Source: Saprospirales bacterium
GTDB lineage: Bacteria > Bacteroidota > Bacteroidia > Chitinophagales > Saprospiraceae
Direction: 5' to 3'
Assembly (NCBI GenBank): GCA_016703765.1
Contig: JADJBL010000002.1
Location: 124,001-188,000 of the forward strand
DNA: 64,000 nt
Shown: piece after piece, positions 26,502 to 36,421 of the stretch
Position numbering within the stretch: position 1 is the stretch's first letter
Layout of the letters: every line of letters starts with the position of its first letter
Program-made: the position numbers and the translations under genes
Notes under the pieces: model-generated
What the model saw: the letters and a program-made list of their open reading frames with translations, nothing else
Databases searched by the model: none
Told to the model about the DNA's origin: nothing

Positions 26502-27581
26502 TTAAAATAAAAAGAATCCGATCAGCAGGGTGATCAGCATCGTGATCGTGAGCAGGAAAATATAAAAGAACTGCAAAATGATAAATTTCGCGATTGTCTT
26601 TCCCCAGCGCTGCATGTAGAACCTTTTCTGCGCCAGCAATACATAGATCCCAACCAACAAAAACATAAAGCCGAGAAGAGACTCTGCGTCTCCGTCCCCG
26701 GTTAATGGCAGGACCAAAAGAACCACAATAAACGAAAGGAAAGCCAGGGTATGGGTGTGTATGGCAAAAATGAGGTGTTCGACGAAGTAGAAATCGCGCC
26801 GGACGTACAACAGCTTGAGGCAGAGGGCCAGCAAGGGCATGAGGATAAATACGGCCCAGGTCAGCTTCCCGATGAGGTAGGTGGCCAGGGAAGTCTGGTC
26901 CACCAAAAATTTAGCTTTTTGTTTGGTGATGATCCGGTTCCAAAAACCCGTGATCCCATATTTATTGATCAGGGAGTCGGGCTCCATTTCATAGAGGTCT
27001 GTGATGCTCACTTTAAGAGAATCCTGTTGTTCGACCCCGAAATTGATATTTGCATTCATTTCGATGGAATCCCGTTGGTCGGGGAAACCCTGGACGAAGA
27101 ACAGGTGGAGGGAATCGAATACCGGTTCGAGGTTTCTCTGGGGAAAACGCTCGCGGGTTTTCAGCATGGCCGTGTCGAGGAGCACGAGAGATTTCTTGAG
27201 CTCCCAGGATTTTTTCAGTCCATCGGTCAACTCATTTACATTGCCCTTGATAATCCCCTCCCTGGCGGCGCGCCAGGTGATCATGGCGATGAGGATCAAG
27301 GTGACCCACAGGAACAGCCGAACCGGGTTCATGTACTTCTGCTGGCGGCCGATAAAGAACTCCTGGGACAGCTTGCCCGGGACCAGTAGCCCCCTGAGCG
27401 TCCGGAGCATCCGGGAGTCCAGGTTGAGTATAGCGAGCAGGGCTTCTTTTACGAGTTTAAAGAAGGAGATCCGGGTATCGCGGTCCTTTTGACCGCATTT
27501 GGGGCAATACAAAGCTTGTTCCGGAAGGGGGGTATCGCAGTTCAGGCAATGATCGGCGGTATGGAGGGGTCCGGATTCCAT
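26502..27581 (-). CDS. DUF3667 domain membrane protein
   Basis: A 359-residue inner-membrane protein. It opens with a zinc-ribbon-like CLNCDTPLPEQALYCPKCGQK (two CxxC pairs), then a DUF3667 region (SFFKLVKEALLAILNLDSRM...LVPGKLSQEFFIGRQQKYMNPVRLFLWVT), one helix near 90-110, a long periplasmic loop, and four C-terminal helices (about 245-355). The family is common in Bacteroidota and has no assigned function. Its start is 5 nt from the stop of the repaired capA-like gene, so they form an operon. Confidence 0.85.
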   Translation of the reverse strand: MESGPLHTADHCLNCDTPLPEQALYCPKCGQKDRDTRISFFKLVKEALLAILNLDSRMLRTLRGLLVPGKLSQEFFIGRQQKYMNPVRLFLWVTLILIAMITWRAAREGIIKGNVNELTDGLKKSWELKKSLVLLDTAMLKTRERFPQRNLEPVFDSLHLFFVQGFPDQRDSIEMNANINFGVEQQDSLKVSITDLYEMEPDSLINKYGITGFWNRIITKQKAKFLVDQTSLATYLIGKLTWAVFILMPLLALCLKLLYVRRDFYFVEHLIFAIHTHTLAFLSFIVVLLVLPLTGDGDAESLLGFMFLLVGIYVLLAQKRFYMQRWGKTIAKFIILQFFYIFLLTITMLITLLIGFFLF

Positions 27582-27586
27582 ACAAT

Positions 27587-28650
27587 TTATTTAAGCTCCG
27601 GGCGAGTGGGAGTAAGGGTCCCGTCATCCGAAAAATGCAGGGGAGTACCCGGAAAATCGGCGCCGGTCAGTTCGATCAGTTTTTCAGGGCCTGCTTTTGC
27701 GGGTCGATTTTCGGTCCGTGGGCCTTCATTTGGTACACAGAGGTGATCTCCCCTTGAATAAAAGCGCCCTCGCTATCTACGAATACTTTGAGGATGGGGG
27801 CGAAGCCCGCGGGCCCGCTCAGGCTGAAGCGGCCATAGGTGCAAAAATTGCCCAGACTGTAGGCGATAATGCGGCCTTTGTATAATTCCATGGCCCGGGT
27901 TACGTGGGGCCCATGGCCGAAGACCACGTCGGCGCCTGCGTCGATGACGGTGTGGGCGAAGGCATGGACGTTTCCGCGATTTTCGCCGTAGTAGGTCTCA
28001 TAAGCCTTGGGTACTCGTTGGTTGGTAGCTCCTTCGGCGCCGCCGTGGAAGGAGACGATCACGATATCGCACTCGGCTGCCACCTGGGCCACCAGTTTTT
28101 CGGCGTAGACGAGGTTGCGGATGTCGCAGGTACCGCTATTCGGGGCAAAGGCCACCAGGCCGTATTTTACACTGTCGCGGGTGATGATGGCATACTCGTC
28201 TGTGCCGGCCAGTCCGGCAAACTGAATACCGGCCTTGCGCAGCATTTCCTTGGTTTTTTGCCGCCCGACCGCGCCGAAGTCGCCCGAGTGGTTATTGGCC
28301 AGGCTCATAAAATCGAAACCGGCATCGACCAGGTTATCGACGTAGTGTTCGGGGGATCGGAACACATAGCAAACATCGGGGTTTTTGCAGGTCTTGGCGG
28401 TACCTCCGCTGGTCAGGATGGCGCCTTCCAGGTTGCCGAAGGTGATGTCTGCGTCTTTCAAAATGGGCAGGACATCCTTCATCAAGTCCTTGCCATCGTT
28501 GGGCGGAAGGTAGGAGGGGGATGGGTAATTCGTCCCCATCATAATATCTCCGACGCCGATAATCGAATACATCATCGGGCTGGCTTCCTGTGCCGAAAGC
28601 GGCAGGGAGGCAAGCAAAAAGAGGGGAACAAACAACAGGATATTTCTCAC
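27587..28650 (-). CDS. CapA family protein (metallophosphatase fold), one frameshift
   Basis: About 354 residues after repair. Signal peptide (to about 20), then the CapA/PgsA fold with GDIMMGTNYPSPS, SLANNHSGDFG, FHGGAEG and GHGPHVTRAMELYKGR metal-binding motifs. CapA proteins take part in capsule or poly-gamma-glutamate biosynthesis. The frame stops early at 27676, but adding one A in the A5 run (27680-27684 on the plus strand) extends it by about 30 residues to 27587 with a family-like ending (KKLIELTGADFPGTPLHFSD). That extension also closes the otherwise 94-nt empty gap to the DUF3667 gene. Confidence 0.82.
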
Positions 28651-28667
28651 GATAAAATCAATTTAAA

Positions 28668-28733
28668 AAATATCCGGCGTGGCCGCAGGCCGACGCCGGA
28701 TATTTATAAAGACAAAGCGGCCTGCGGCCGCTT
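28668..28733. terminator. Two adjacent hairpins with a shared pairing option
   Basis: Hairpin 1 has a 13-bp stem (28668-28680 with 28693-28705) and hairpin 2 an 8-bp stem (28715-28722 with 28726-28733). The loop of hairpin 1 (28681-28691) is exactly complementary to part of hairpin 2 (28719-28729), so they could also pair with each other. Located between the M23 and capA-like genes, both minus strand. A role as terminator or attenuator is inferred; no strong U-run is visible. Confidence 0.5.
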
Positions 28734-28748
28734 AAATAATATTACATT

Positions 28749-29732
28749 TTAATCCATAGACTGGTTAGGCGTGGAAGCCATTTCCACCAAATCCTGGTAT
28801 TCCCGGGGAGTAAGACCGTCCATGCAATAATGGATGGGGTTGATCTTTTCGCCTTTGAGAATGATCTCGTAGTGACAGTGCGGCGCGGTAGAAGTACCGG
28901 TGTTGCCAACGGCGCCGATGGTTTGGCCGCGTTTGATCTTCTGCCCCTGGCGGACGTCGATGCGATACATGTGACCGTAGAGGGTCTTGAACCCGAATCC
29001 GTGGTTGATGATCACGTGGTGGCCATAGCCGGAGCCTTTGTATTCGACACTTTCCACTACCCCGTCGCCGGTCGCCTGGATGGGCGTGCCTTTGGGCGCG
29101 GTAAAGTCGATGCCGGTATGCATTTTGCGGACTTTCAGGATAGGGTGCAACCTGTAACCAAACCCGGAGAGCACTTGCATACTGTGAGCCAGTTTGTCCG
29201 CACGGACGGGTTTGATCGAGGGAATGGAGGCCAGGAGCGTTTCGCGGTCCTTGGCCAGCGTAATGATGGTATCCAGCGATTCCGACTGCATTTTCAGCTG
29301 GCGCTTGAGCTTGTCGACGCGGTCCAGAGTGGATACGAGGACTTGTCCGGTGCGCTTGTGCATGATAATATCGGAGTATTTGTTGTGGCCCCCGACCCCG
29401 CCGTTCCAAACGTTGGGATCGATTGGGTCCATGCCGAACATCATGCGGTGGACGCTCGCGTCGCGGTCCTGGATGTTCTCCAATACTTTGCCCATCACCG
29501 TGAAATCTTCGTTGATCTTCATGTACTGCGTTTTGATCTGATCGATTTCGCGCAGCAAGGCCTCTTCCTGGGGAGAGGGGAAGAATTTCCAGACGAGCAG
29601 GGTAAATAATACGGCAGAAACGAAAACGGCGCTAGCAAATCCAAAGATCTTTAAAAATCGGTCTTTAAATGTAACTTCGACCTTTTCGTAACGCAACGTA
29701 TGCGTGTTGTAAACAAACTTTTCTTTTCCCAT
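28749..29732 (-). CDS. M23 family metallopeptidase
   Basis: A 327-residue peptidoglycan hydrolase: one N-terminal membrane helix (about 32-52), a coiled-coil region (about 55-90 and 125-165), and a C-terminal LytM/peptidase M23 domain (about 200-300). The zinc ligands lie in KMHTGIDF and HCHYEI, with the conserved LYGHM loop between them. The single helix makes it membrane-anchored with the catalytic domain in the periplasm. It resembles peptidases of the NlpD/MepM class that cleave or control cell-wall crosslinks. Transcribed away from alaS. Confidence 0.92.
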   Translation of the reverse strand: MGKEKFVYNTHTLRYEKVEVTFKDRFLKIFGFASAVFVSAVLFTLLVWKFFPSPQEEALLREIDQIKTQYMKINEDFTVMGKVLENIQDRDASVHRMMFGMDPIDPNVWNGGVGGHNKYSDIIMHKRTGQVLVSTLDRVDKLKRQLKMQSESLDTIITLAKDRETLLASIPSIKPVRADKLAHSMQVLSGFGYRLHPILKVRKMHTGIDFTAPKGTPIQATGDGVVESVEYKGSGYGHHVIINHGFGFKTLYGHMYRIDVRQGQKIKRGQTIGAVGNTGTSTAPHCHYEIILKGEKINPIHYCMDGLTPREYQDLVEMASTPNQSMD

Positions 29733-30247
29733 GAGCTTTGAGTTGGTGAATAAAATCCACCTCCTTGTTTTTTTTTGTGTGTGTTCTCAGCAATGCAGGA
29801 GGAGGTCACACCCAGTTCGGGACCCCAAAATTAGAATTTGGTTCGAGGAATCCAAAATAATTTTCCAAATGATGGAGCGCCAAAGACGGAGTGTATATGT
29901 TTATTGTCAATAATCAGAATTTTGTTTCAACAAGTAAAAAGGTACCCAACTACTTGATTGTTCGTAAATTTCTGAAAAAATATAAGACGGTCCAAATTAT
30001 TAATTCAGCAATGTGGATAACTTTCCACATTTTGCTTTAAAAAGGCCTGAAACACCCCTATGGAATTGTGGAAAAATTTACTATTTCATTGATTATCATC
30101 TTTTTAAAGGTTTGATCGGCCATTAACAAATTAAAGGATTTATAATAGGTTCGGAACTCCTTTCCAGACCCCAAGTTGCGGTATAAATTGCCCGTTTGCT
30201 GGAAATTCCTTTCTTTTGTACCCTCAATTGCAATTCACCATATTCAT
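29733..30247. other. 515-nt AT-rich divergent gap, replication-origin-like sites
   Basis: Contains TGTGGATAA (30012-30020, complement of the DnaA-box TTATCCACA), directly followed by CTTTCCACA (30021-30029, 7 of 9), and TGTGGAAAA (30067-30075, complement of TTTTCCACA, an exact fit to TTWTNCACA). The three lie within 64 nt, flanked by AT-rich tracts. The gap also carries the promoters of the divergent M23 and alaS genes, which I cannot pin down. No open reading frame with credible features was found. Confidence 0.4.
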
Positions 30248-32889
30248 ATGACAGCCCAGGAAATTCGCCAGCGCTTCCTCGATTTCTTCGAATCGAAAGG
30301 CCATAAAATAGTCGCTTCCTCGCCCATCGTGAGCAAAAACGACCCTACATTGCTCTTCACCAACGCCGGGATGAACCAGTTCAAGGACTTCTTCCTTGGC
30401 AACAAGGTCCCGGAATTCCGCCGCATCGCGGATACCCAGAAGTGCCTTCGGGTGTCGGGAAAACACAACGACCTGGAGGAAGTGGGCCGCGACGGCTACC
30501 ACCACACCATGTTCGAAATGTTGGGCAACTGGTCATTCGGCAACTACTTCAAAGCCGAAGCCATCGCCTGGGCCTGGGAACTTCTTACCAAAGAGTACGG
30601 CCTCGACCCCGACCGTATTTACGTGAGCGTATTCCAGGGTGACGAGTCCGAAAATCTGGCCCCCGACGACGAGGCCCGCGAATTGTGGAAGAAATGGCTC
30701 CCCGAAGACCGCATCCTCCCCTTCAGCAAGAAGGACAACTTTTGGGAAATGGGCGATACCGGCCCCTGCGGCCCTTGTAGCGAGATTCACGTCGACCTGA
30801 GGCCCGAATCCCAGCGCAGCAGCCGCGACGCCCGCGAACTGGTCAACATCGGCGACCCCCTCGTCGTGGAGATATGGAACCTGGTATTCATCCAGTTCAA
30901 CCGCCGCGCCGACGGCAAACTGGAAGAGCTGCCCGAAAAACACGTCGACACCGGCATGGGCTTCGAGCGCCTCACTATGGCGCTCCAAGCCAAAAACTCC
31001 AGCTACGAGACCGACATCTTCCAGCCCTATATCCGCTTCATCGAACAGGTGAGCGGCAAAAAATACACCAACAGCTATGCCCCCGATGCGATGTCGGACA
31101 TCGCCATGCGGGTGCTCTGCGACCACATCCGGGCGGTTTCCTTCGCCATCGCCGACGGGCAGCTTCCGTCCAACACGGGCGCCGGGTACGTCATCCGCCG
31201 CATCCTTCGCCGGGCAGTTCGATATTATTATTCGTTCCTCGACCTCCGGGAGCCGTTTTTATTTCGCCTGATCCCCCTGCTGGCGGATGCCTTCGCACAC
31301 GTATTCCCCGAGCTCAAAGCCCAGACGGGCCTTGTGGCGAGCGTTATCCAGGGGAGGAGCAATCCTTCCTCCACACCCTCGAAAACGGCCTGCGACGCAT
31401 GGAAAGCATTCAGGCGCCCAAAGGCGTGATCAGCGGCGCCGATGTGTTTGAGCTGTACGACACCTACGGCTTTCCGAAAGACCTGACCCAGCTCATCGCC
31501 GAAGAAAAAGGCCTTCGCATCGACGAGGCCGGCTTCGACGAGGCCCTGCTGGCGCAGAAAAAGCGCTCCCGCGCCGATGCCCAAAAGCAGGTGGGCGATT
31601 GGATACCGGTCGGAAACGGAGAGTCCAATGAGTTTGTGGGATACGACCAATTGGAGGTGAGCAATGCCCGCGTCCTCAAATACCGCGTCGTGCACACCAA
31701 GCAGGCCGACCAGTACCAGATCGTCCTCGACGTCACGCCCTTCTATGCCCAAAGCGGCGGACAGGCGGGCGATACCGGCACGCTCAAGGTGGGCGACGAC
31801 TGGCTCAAAGTGCTCGACACCGTCAAGGAAAACGACCTGATCATCCATATCGTCGATCAGTTGCCCGACAAGCCCGAGGCCCCCGTGATCGCTTCCGTGG
31901 AGAAAACCCGCCGGAAAGCCACGGCTCAGAACCACTCGGCCACCCACCTCATGCACGCCGCTCTGCACCGGGTGCTGGGCAACCACGCCCTGCAAAAAGG
32001 TCAGGACGTCGACCCCGATCGCCTGCGATTCGACTTTTCGCATTTCCAGAAAGTGACGGACGAGGAGATTGCCCGCATCGAGACGATGGTCAACGAGAAG
32101 ATCCGGGAGAATATTCAACTGGAAGAAGACCGCCACGTGGACATCGAATCGGCCCGCAAATTGGGCGCGATGATGCTGTTCGGCGAAAAATACGGCGACC
32201 AGGTGCGCGTGATCACCTTCGACGCCAATTTCTCCCGCGAGCTCTGCGGGGGCACCCACGTGCCCGCCACCGGGGAGATCGGCCTGTTCAAGATCCTCTC
32301 GGAGAGCGCCGTGGCCGCCGGCATCCGCCGCATCGAAGCCGTGACGGCCGACAAGGCCCAGGCCTATATCGAGCGCGAACTGGAAGAGCTCAACGAGATC
32401 CGCGCGCTGTTCAAGACCTCCCTGAACCCGGCAAAGAACGTGGCTTCTATGCTCGAGGAAAACAAGGCCCTGAAAAAGGAGATCGAACGCCTCCTCGCCG
32501 CCCAGGCCGGCGGCTTGAAGAACGAGCTGAAAGCCAAAGTGCAAAAGCTCGGCGAGCTCAATTTCCTTTCCGCCATCGTGCCCCTTGGCGACGCCAACGC
32601 CCTGAAAAACCTCGTCTACCAGCTCGAAAGCGAGATCGGCAACATCGTCATCGTGCTCGGCGCCGTATCACAGGACAAGCCCCAGTTGCTCGTGGCCGTC
32701 AGCAAAGAGCTCACGGAGTCAAAAGGTCTCCACGCCGGCAACATGGTGCGCGAGCTGGCCAAACATATTCAGGGTGGGGGAGGAGGACAGCCGTTTTTCG
32801 CCACCGCAGGCGGAAAGGATGTTGGGGGGTTGGAGAAGGCGGTGGTGGGGGCTGCTAAACAAGTTTTGGAGGATGCAACCCAGCCTTAA
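30248..32889 (+). CDS. alaS: Alanyl-tRNA synthetase, one frameshift
   Basis: Charges tRNA-Ala with alanine; essential. About 880 residues after repair, against 876 in E. coli. The catalytic core (about 1-250; [40 protein letters not shown]) is followed by the tRNA-recognition region, the editing domain with [11 protein letters not shown] (HxxxH) and [10 protein letters not shown] metal sites, and the Gly-rich C-terminal C-Ala domain. The frame is lost at the G4 run 31350-31353; adding one G gives the expected [21 protein letters not shown] true disruption of alaS would be lethal unless another copy exists. The start is ATG at 30248. Confidence 0.93.
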
Positions 32890-33274
32890 ACAATACTCGT
32901 CGGAGGTTGACCACTCCTTGGCGGTTTATCTTCATTCGTTAAATAGTAGCTCTTCCCGTGGGTGTAAGCCCAATAATCTCGGAGTAGCCGTCATTCCAGG
33001 TAAAGTGTTCATCCCAAGATTGGATTCGAGGATTAAATAAGGAGGAGATATTTCCATTGGCAGGATCTACTCCTTCTATGTGGTTGTATTTGAAGCTATT
33101 ACAACCCTGGCAGGAATAAGCTAAATTATCGATTGAATTTTCTCCTCTCTTTGAGGTTGGAATTATGTGCTCTATGGCAAAGGGGTCGGGGGAATACTTT
33201 TCCTGGGAACGGCAATATTCACAAACCCTTCCCGCCCGCTCAGCAACCGCTTTTCTTAAATCATTGTTCCCCAT
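32855..33274 (-). pseudogene. HNH endonuclease with in-frame stop
   Basis: An HNH nuclease: zinc Cys pairs in CEYCRS and CQGC, and the catalytic H in IEHIIPTSKRG with the NLAYSCQGCNSFK finger. The reading frame stops at a TAA (32939-32941) after GLTPTGRATI, but continues in the same frame for 27 family-like codons ([19 protein letters not shown]..) to the TAG at 32855-32857, which lies inside the 3' end of alaS. The catalytic part is intact, so the shortened product might still work. Start at 33274 (MGNND) overlaps the preceding RHH gene by 14 nt; a methionine at 33289 is an alternative. Confidence 0.75.
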
Positions 33275-33662
33275 GCGAGCGGATGCCAAGCGTTTTCATC
33301 AGATCGTCGAGGGAGACTTTTCTGAGTTGGGCCAATTCCACCAGAAATTTGAAGCGCTCCGCGTTGGCCAATTCTATTTGGTTTACTATCTCGAGAAGCT
33401 CCCCATGCTCTTTCTTGGTAAGGGTATTGGCATCTCGCTTGGCAATCAGCGCGTGGTATCGATTCCAGGTTTTTTCCGAAATTTTGAGGTCGACCTTTTT
33501 CAATAATTCCACTTCCTTGGATTTTGCGTCTTTAGAAACTCCAGGGAGGAGAAAATCCTGGAGCACTTCGACAATCACCCAGTCAACCCCCTTGCCCTTC
33601 TGAGCTGCGATCTGTTTGAGTCTGTCCTCCAATTCAGGAGATATATTTATGGTAATAGACAT
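33261..33662 (-). CDS. Ribbon-helix-helix-type DNA-binding protein paired with HNH nuclease
   Basis: A 133-residue protein. The first 40 residues (MSITINISPELEDRLKQIAAQKGKGVDWVIVEVLQDFL) have the strand-helix-helix pattern of CopG/Arc-type RHH regulators; the rest is helical and charged (ALIAKRDANTLTKKEHGELLEIVNQIE, LVELAQLRKVSLDDLMKTLGI). It overlaps the HNH gene by 14 nt, as expected for a coupled pair. Pairs of this type are found in several bacterial groups, and a toxin-antitoxin-like role is possible but not shown. No signal peptide. Confidence 0.75.
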   Translation of the reverse strand: MSITINISPELEDRLKQIAAQKGKGVDWVIVEVLQDFLLPGVSKDAKSKEVELLKKVDLKISEKTWNRYHALIAKRDANTLTKKEHGELLEIVNQIELANAERFKFLVELAQLRKVSLDDLMKTLGIRSHGEQ

Positions 33663-33794
33663 TTTCTTTATTTTATTCGAAAAAACAGATTAATCGGTAT
33701 GGTTATTTCCCGATATTAAACCAAAAGTTGTGACCTGAAGTTTCCAGCGGATCGAAGTTAATAGATTTTATAATGCATTGCAAGTTATAGGCGC

Positions 33795-33816
33795 GAGCCG
33801 CGAAGTATCGCGGCTC
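33795..33816. repeat. Short perfect palindrome at a stop codon
   Basis: GAGCCGCG (33795-33802), 6-nt loop, CGCGGCTC (33809-33816). It ends at the stop codon of the M14 gene. It resembles the GAG-CGCG-type short interspersed palindromes seen in some cyanobacteria and Bacteroidota, but one copy is too little to say more. No U-run, so it is not a classical terminator for the minus-strand gene. Confidence 0.5.
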
Positions 33817-36392
33817 TACAGCCGCTCCACCGCCCTCCCATCAATCACCCCGCCAAAAAACACGGCATTTGCCATCAGCTTGTTCGTGCCGTACCAAAAG
33901 GCGCGGAAGCAGGGGTCCTGCGCCATGCAGATCACCCGGCCGCGGCCCAGACCGCTGACCACGATCCCGGCCGAACCCTTTAACGAGTTCTTGTGGATGT
34001 CGTTCATATACCCGCTGAGCGGCTGGTCGGAATCGTATACCAAGGGTGTGGCGTAAGGGTTTTTCGCCGGTTTGAAAAACAGTGAACTGTTGCGAAACAA
34101 AGGCAATGATCCATCGGTATAGCCATATCCCAGGGGGTGGGTGAGGTCCAATTTTCCCGAAAAAATAGCCCCGCGGAGGGCCCTGGCGCCCTGCTCTTTC
34201 TCCAGGTCGGCATAAGACCTTGGACCGCCGCTCGTGTCCTTTTCGGACGAAGGAAAAAACTCGAGTGTGGTCAATTGCTGCCCGGCGGCCCATTTGGCCG
34301 CGTTTTTGACCGCGACCAGCGTACCGCCCTCCTGCACCCATTGCTTGATCTTTTGCACCGCGCCGGTGGAAAGGCCTTCGTAACTGCCGTCCACCAGGAT
34401 CAGCACGTTGTATCCGGACAGGTCGAACCTCGACAGGTTGTCCAGCTCCAATTGCGTGAGAGGCAGGTTGTACCGCTGGTCGAACAGGTGCCAGAGCTCC
34501 CCGGCCTCGCTCGAATTGACCCCGTCGCCGGTGAGGACGGCGGGCCTGGGCAAGTCTAGACTTATAAAACGATCGCTGCCCAGGTCGATGCCGGGCTCCA
34601 TCAGGCCGCTTTTCATGGCCTGTATCTCCACCCCGCTCCCATCGGCCACCAGTTGCAACCATTCGTGCAGGGCCGCGGGACTTAGCGCCTGGTTTTGCAC
34701 CGGAATGAGGATGGTTCCACGGTCGAAAGCGCGGCCCCGCTCATCGGTGAAGGGCTCGGTGGCGACCTTTGTGCGGAGGCCTTTTTGCTGGATGAGATAA
34801 AGGGCTTTGGGGGCAAAATAATCCGTCCAGGGAAGGAGATAGGCGTAGGAGCTATAACCGACCTTCGTTGCGGCCGCCCTTGCAACAGCCACTATCGGCC
34901 GATCTTCTTTCCCCGGCTGTTTCCATTGGTTCTTATCCAGCAGGGTGTACTGGAGTTGAAAAGCGAGCGGGAGCGTCCAGGCCGAAATATCGTAGAAAAT
35001 GCTGTCGGGAAATTGGTCCACGCTTTCAAAAATGGTGCGGATCAGCGGATACTGGGCCTGTTCGAGGGGGACCTGCCAGGAGGCGCCGGGCTCGAAGCGC
35101 AGGCCGTTGGCCTGGATCGCGGTTTTCACTTCGAACACCTCGATGCGGTGGCGCAGCAGCAATTCGACGAAGGCCCTTGCCCGCGAGGGGTCGCCCGGCG
35201 AGGAGAACACCCATGCCTTTTCTACTCCCTGCCGGGCTTCGACCTGAGCTTTCTCGTAAAACTCCTGCTGGTATTCGAGCAACTCGATGCGGAGTTCGTT
35301 GGCAGCCTTCAGGGTGGACAGCGCCGTTAGCACCTGATTGCGAATGGCGAAGGAAAAGGGAAGCACCCCGTTGTCCGTCGCCCGAAGATGTCCCTCCATG
35401 CCGGCCTGCTCGAAGAGGATGCCGATACCGCCGTTCAGGTCGGGGTAGGTGGAGCCTTTTCCGTAAAAATAGTCGTCAAAATTCTCTTTCGAAAAATACA
35501 GGGACCCCACGGCGTCCAATGCCTCGGCATGGTATCGGCCGATCTTTTCGGTCAGTTCCCGATTGCGGGCAGGGGTGAGGGGGTTGTTTCGCTCGGGCAC
35601 CCCCGGCTGGAAGAAGAAGGTGCTGTTGGGACCCATTTCGTGGTGGTCGGTGAGGACGTTGGGCTTCCAGTTCTGGAAAACCCTCAACCGGGCTTTGCTC
35701 TCGGGCTGTTGTGCCGGCAGCCAGTCGCGGTTGAGGTCGAACCAGTAGTGGTTGGTCCGGCCTCCCGGCCAGGGCTGGTTGAGCTCCCGGTTTTGGGGAT
35801 CGGAGACGAGGTTGTTGCTTTTGTTGGCATTGACCCAGGCCGAGAAACGCTGCATACCGTCGGGGTTGAAACAGGGGTCGAGGAGGATCACAGAATTTTC
35901 CAACATATCCAAAAGCTGCGGGTCCCGGCCCGCACAAAGATAGTACAAGTAGGCCGGCACGGCATTCGCCCCGCTGGCCTCGTCGCCGTGGATGGTGAAG
36001 CCCTGGTAGAGCACCACGGGCAAATCAACCGGTTTCAGTTTTTTGCCGGTTATAGTGGAAAGCCCCAGGTGCTCCTGCCGGATCTCCTCCAGTCGCGAGA
36101 GGTTGGAAGGGGAGGAGATGTAACAGACCATCAGCGGCCGGTCCTCATGGGTTCTGCCGATCTCCTCCAGCCGTATGCGGTCGCTTTTAGCGGCTACTTC
36201 CCGGATATACTGGAGCAATTGGTCGTGGGTCAGGTGCCATTTCCCGATGGAAAACCCGAAGACTTGCTCCGGAGTAGGAATGGCGGGATCGTATTCCATT
36301 TTTGGGAGAAACCAGGAGAGGGGCTTGCCCTGGGCACCCAAGAGCAAGCTCCAGCAACTCAGGAGGACCAGGAGAGAGAGATTTTTCGGCAT
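33816..36392 (-). CDS. M14 family zinc carboxypeptidase, secreted
   Basis: An 858-residue secreted peptidase. Start at 36392 (MPKNLSLLVLLSCW) gives a signal peptide; the longer open frame upstream crosses the R3 repeat. Residues about 40-340 form the M14 domain: zinc ligands His and Glu in GFTIHGDEASG, a third ligand in the DHHEMGPN region, and an NPDGMQRFSAWVN motif. The C-terminal half resembles a glutamine-amidotransferase-like (Rossmann) module seen in large Bacteroidota M14 proteins. No T9SS domain is visible. Substrates are probably peptides taken up from outside. Confidence 0.9.
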   Translation of the reverse strand: MPKNLSLLVLLSCWSLLLGAQGKPLSWFLPKMEYDPAIPTPEQVFGFSIGKWHLTHDQLLQYIREVAAKSDRIRLEEIGRTHEDRPLMVCYISSPSNLSRLEEIRQEHLGLSTITGKKLKPVDLPVVLYQGFTIHGDEASGANAVPAYLYYLCAGRDPQLLDMLENSVILLDPCFNPDGMQRFSAWVNANKSNNLVSDPQNRELNQPWPGGRTNHYWFDLNRDWLPAQQPESKARLRVFQNWKPNVLTDHHEMGPNSTFFFQPGVPERNNPLTPARNRELTEKIGRYHAEALDAVGSLYFSKENFDDYFYGKGSTYPDLNGGIGILFEQAGMEGHLRATDNGVLPFSFAIRNQVLTALSTLKAANELRIELLEYQQEFYEKAQVEARQGVEKAWVFSSPGDPSRARAFVELLLRHRIEVFEVKTAIQANGLRFEPGASWQVPLEQAQYPLIRTIFESVDQFPDSIFYDISAWTLPLAFQLQYTLLDKNQWKQPGKEDRPIVAVARAAATKVGYSSYAYLLPWTDYFAPKALYLIQQKGLRTKVATEPFTDERGRAFDRGTILIPVQNQALSPAALHEWLQLVADGSGVEIQAMKSGLMEPGIDLGSDRFISLDLPRPAVLTGDGVNSSEAGELWHLFDQRYNLPLTQLELDNLSRFDLSGYNVLILVDGSYEGLSTGAVQKIKQWVQEGGTLVAVKNAAKWAAGQQLTTLEFFPSSEKDTSGGPRSYADLEKEQGARALRGAIFSGKLDLTHPLGYGYTDGSLPLFRNSSLFFKPAKNPYATPLVYDSDQPLSGYMNDIHKNSLKGSAGIVVSGLGRGRVICMAQDPCFRAFWYGTNKLMANAVFFGGVIDGRAVERL

Positions 36393-36421
36393 TTCTTTGA
36401 GACTTGTGCCTGGCAAGATAA

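Noticed and set aside
29731..29913. Short plus-strand open frame at the start of the divergent gap (60 codons)
   Set aside because: No similarity, codon bias or promoter; it overlaps the M23 gene start.
31228..32544. Long minus-strand open frame (438 codons) inside alaS
   Set aside because: Same reason: antisense to alaS; its composition (His, Gly, Leu, Val rich) is typical of antisense translation.
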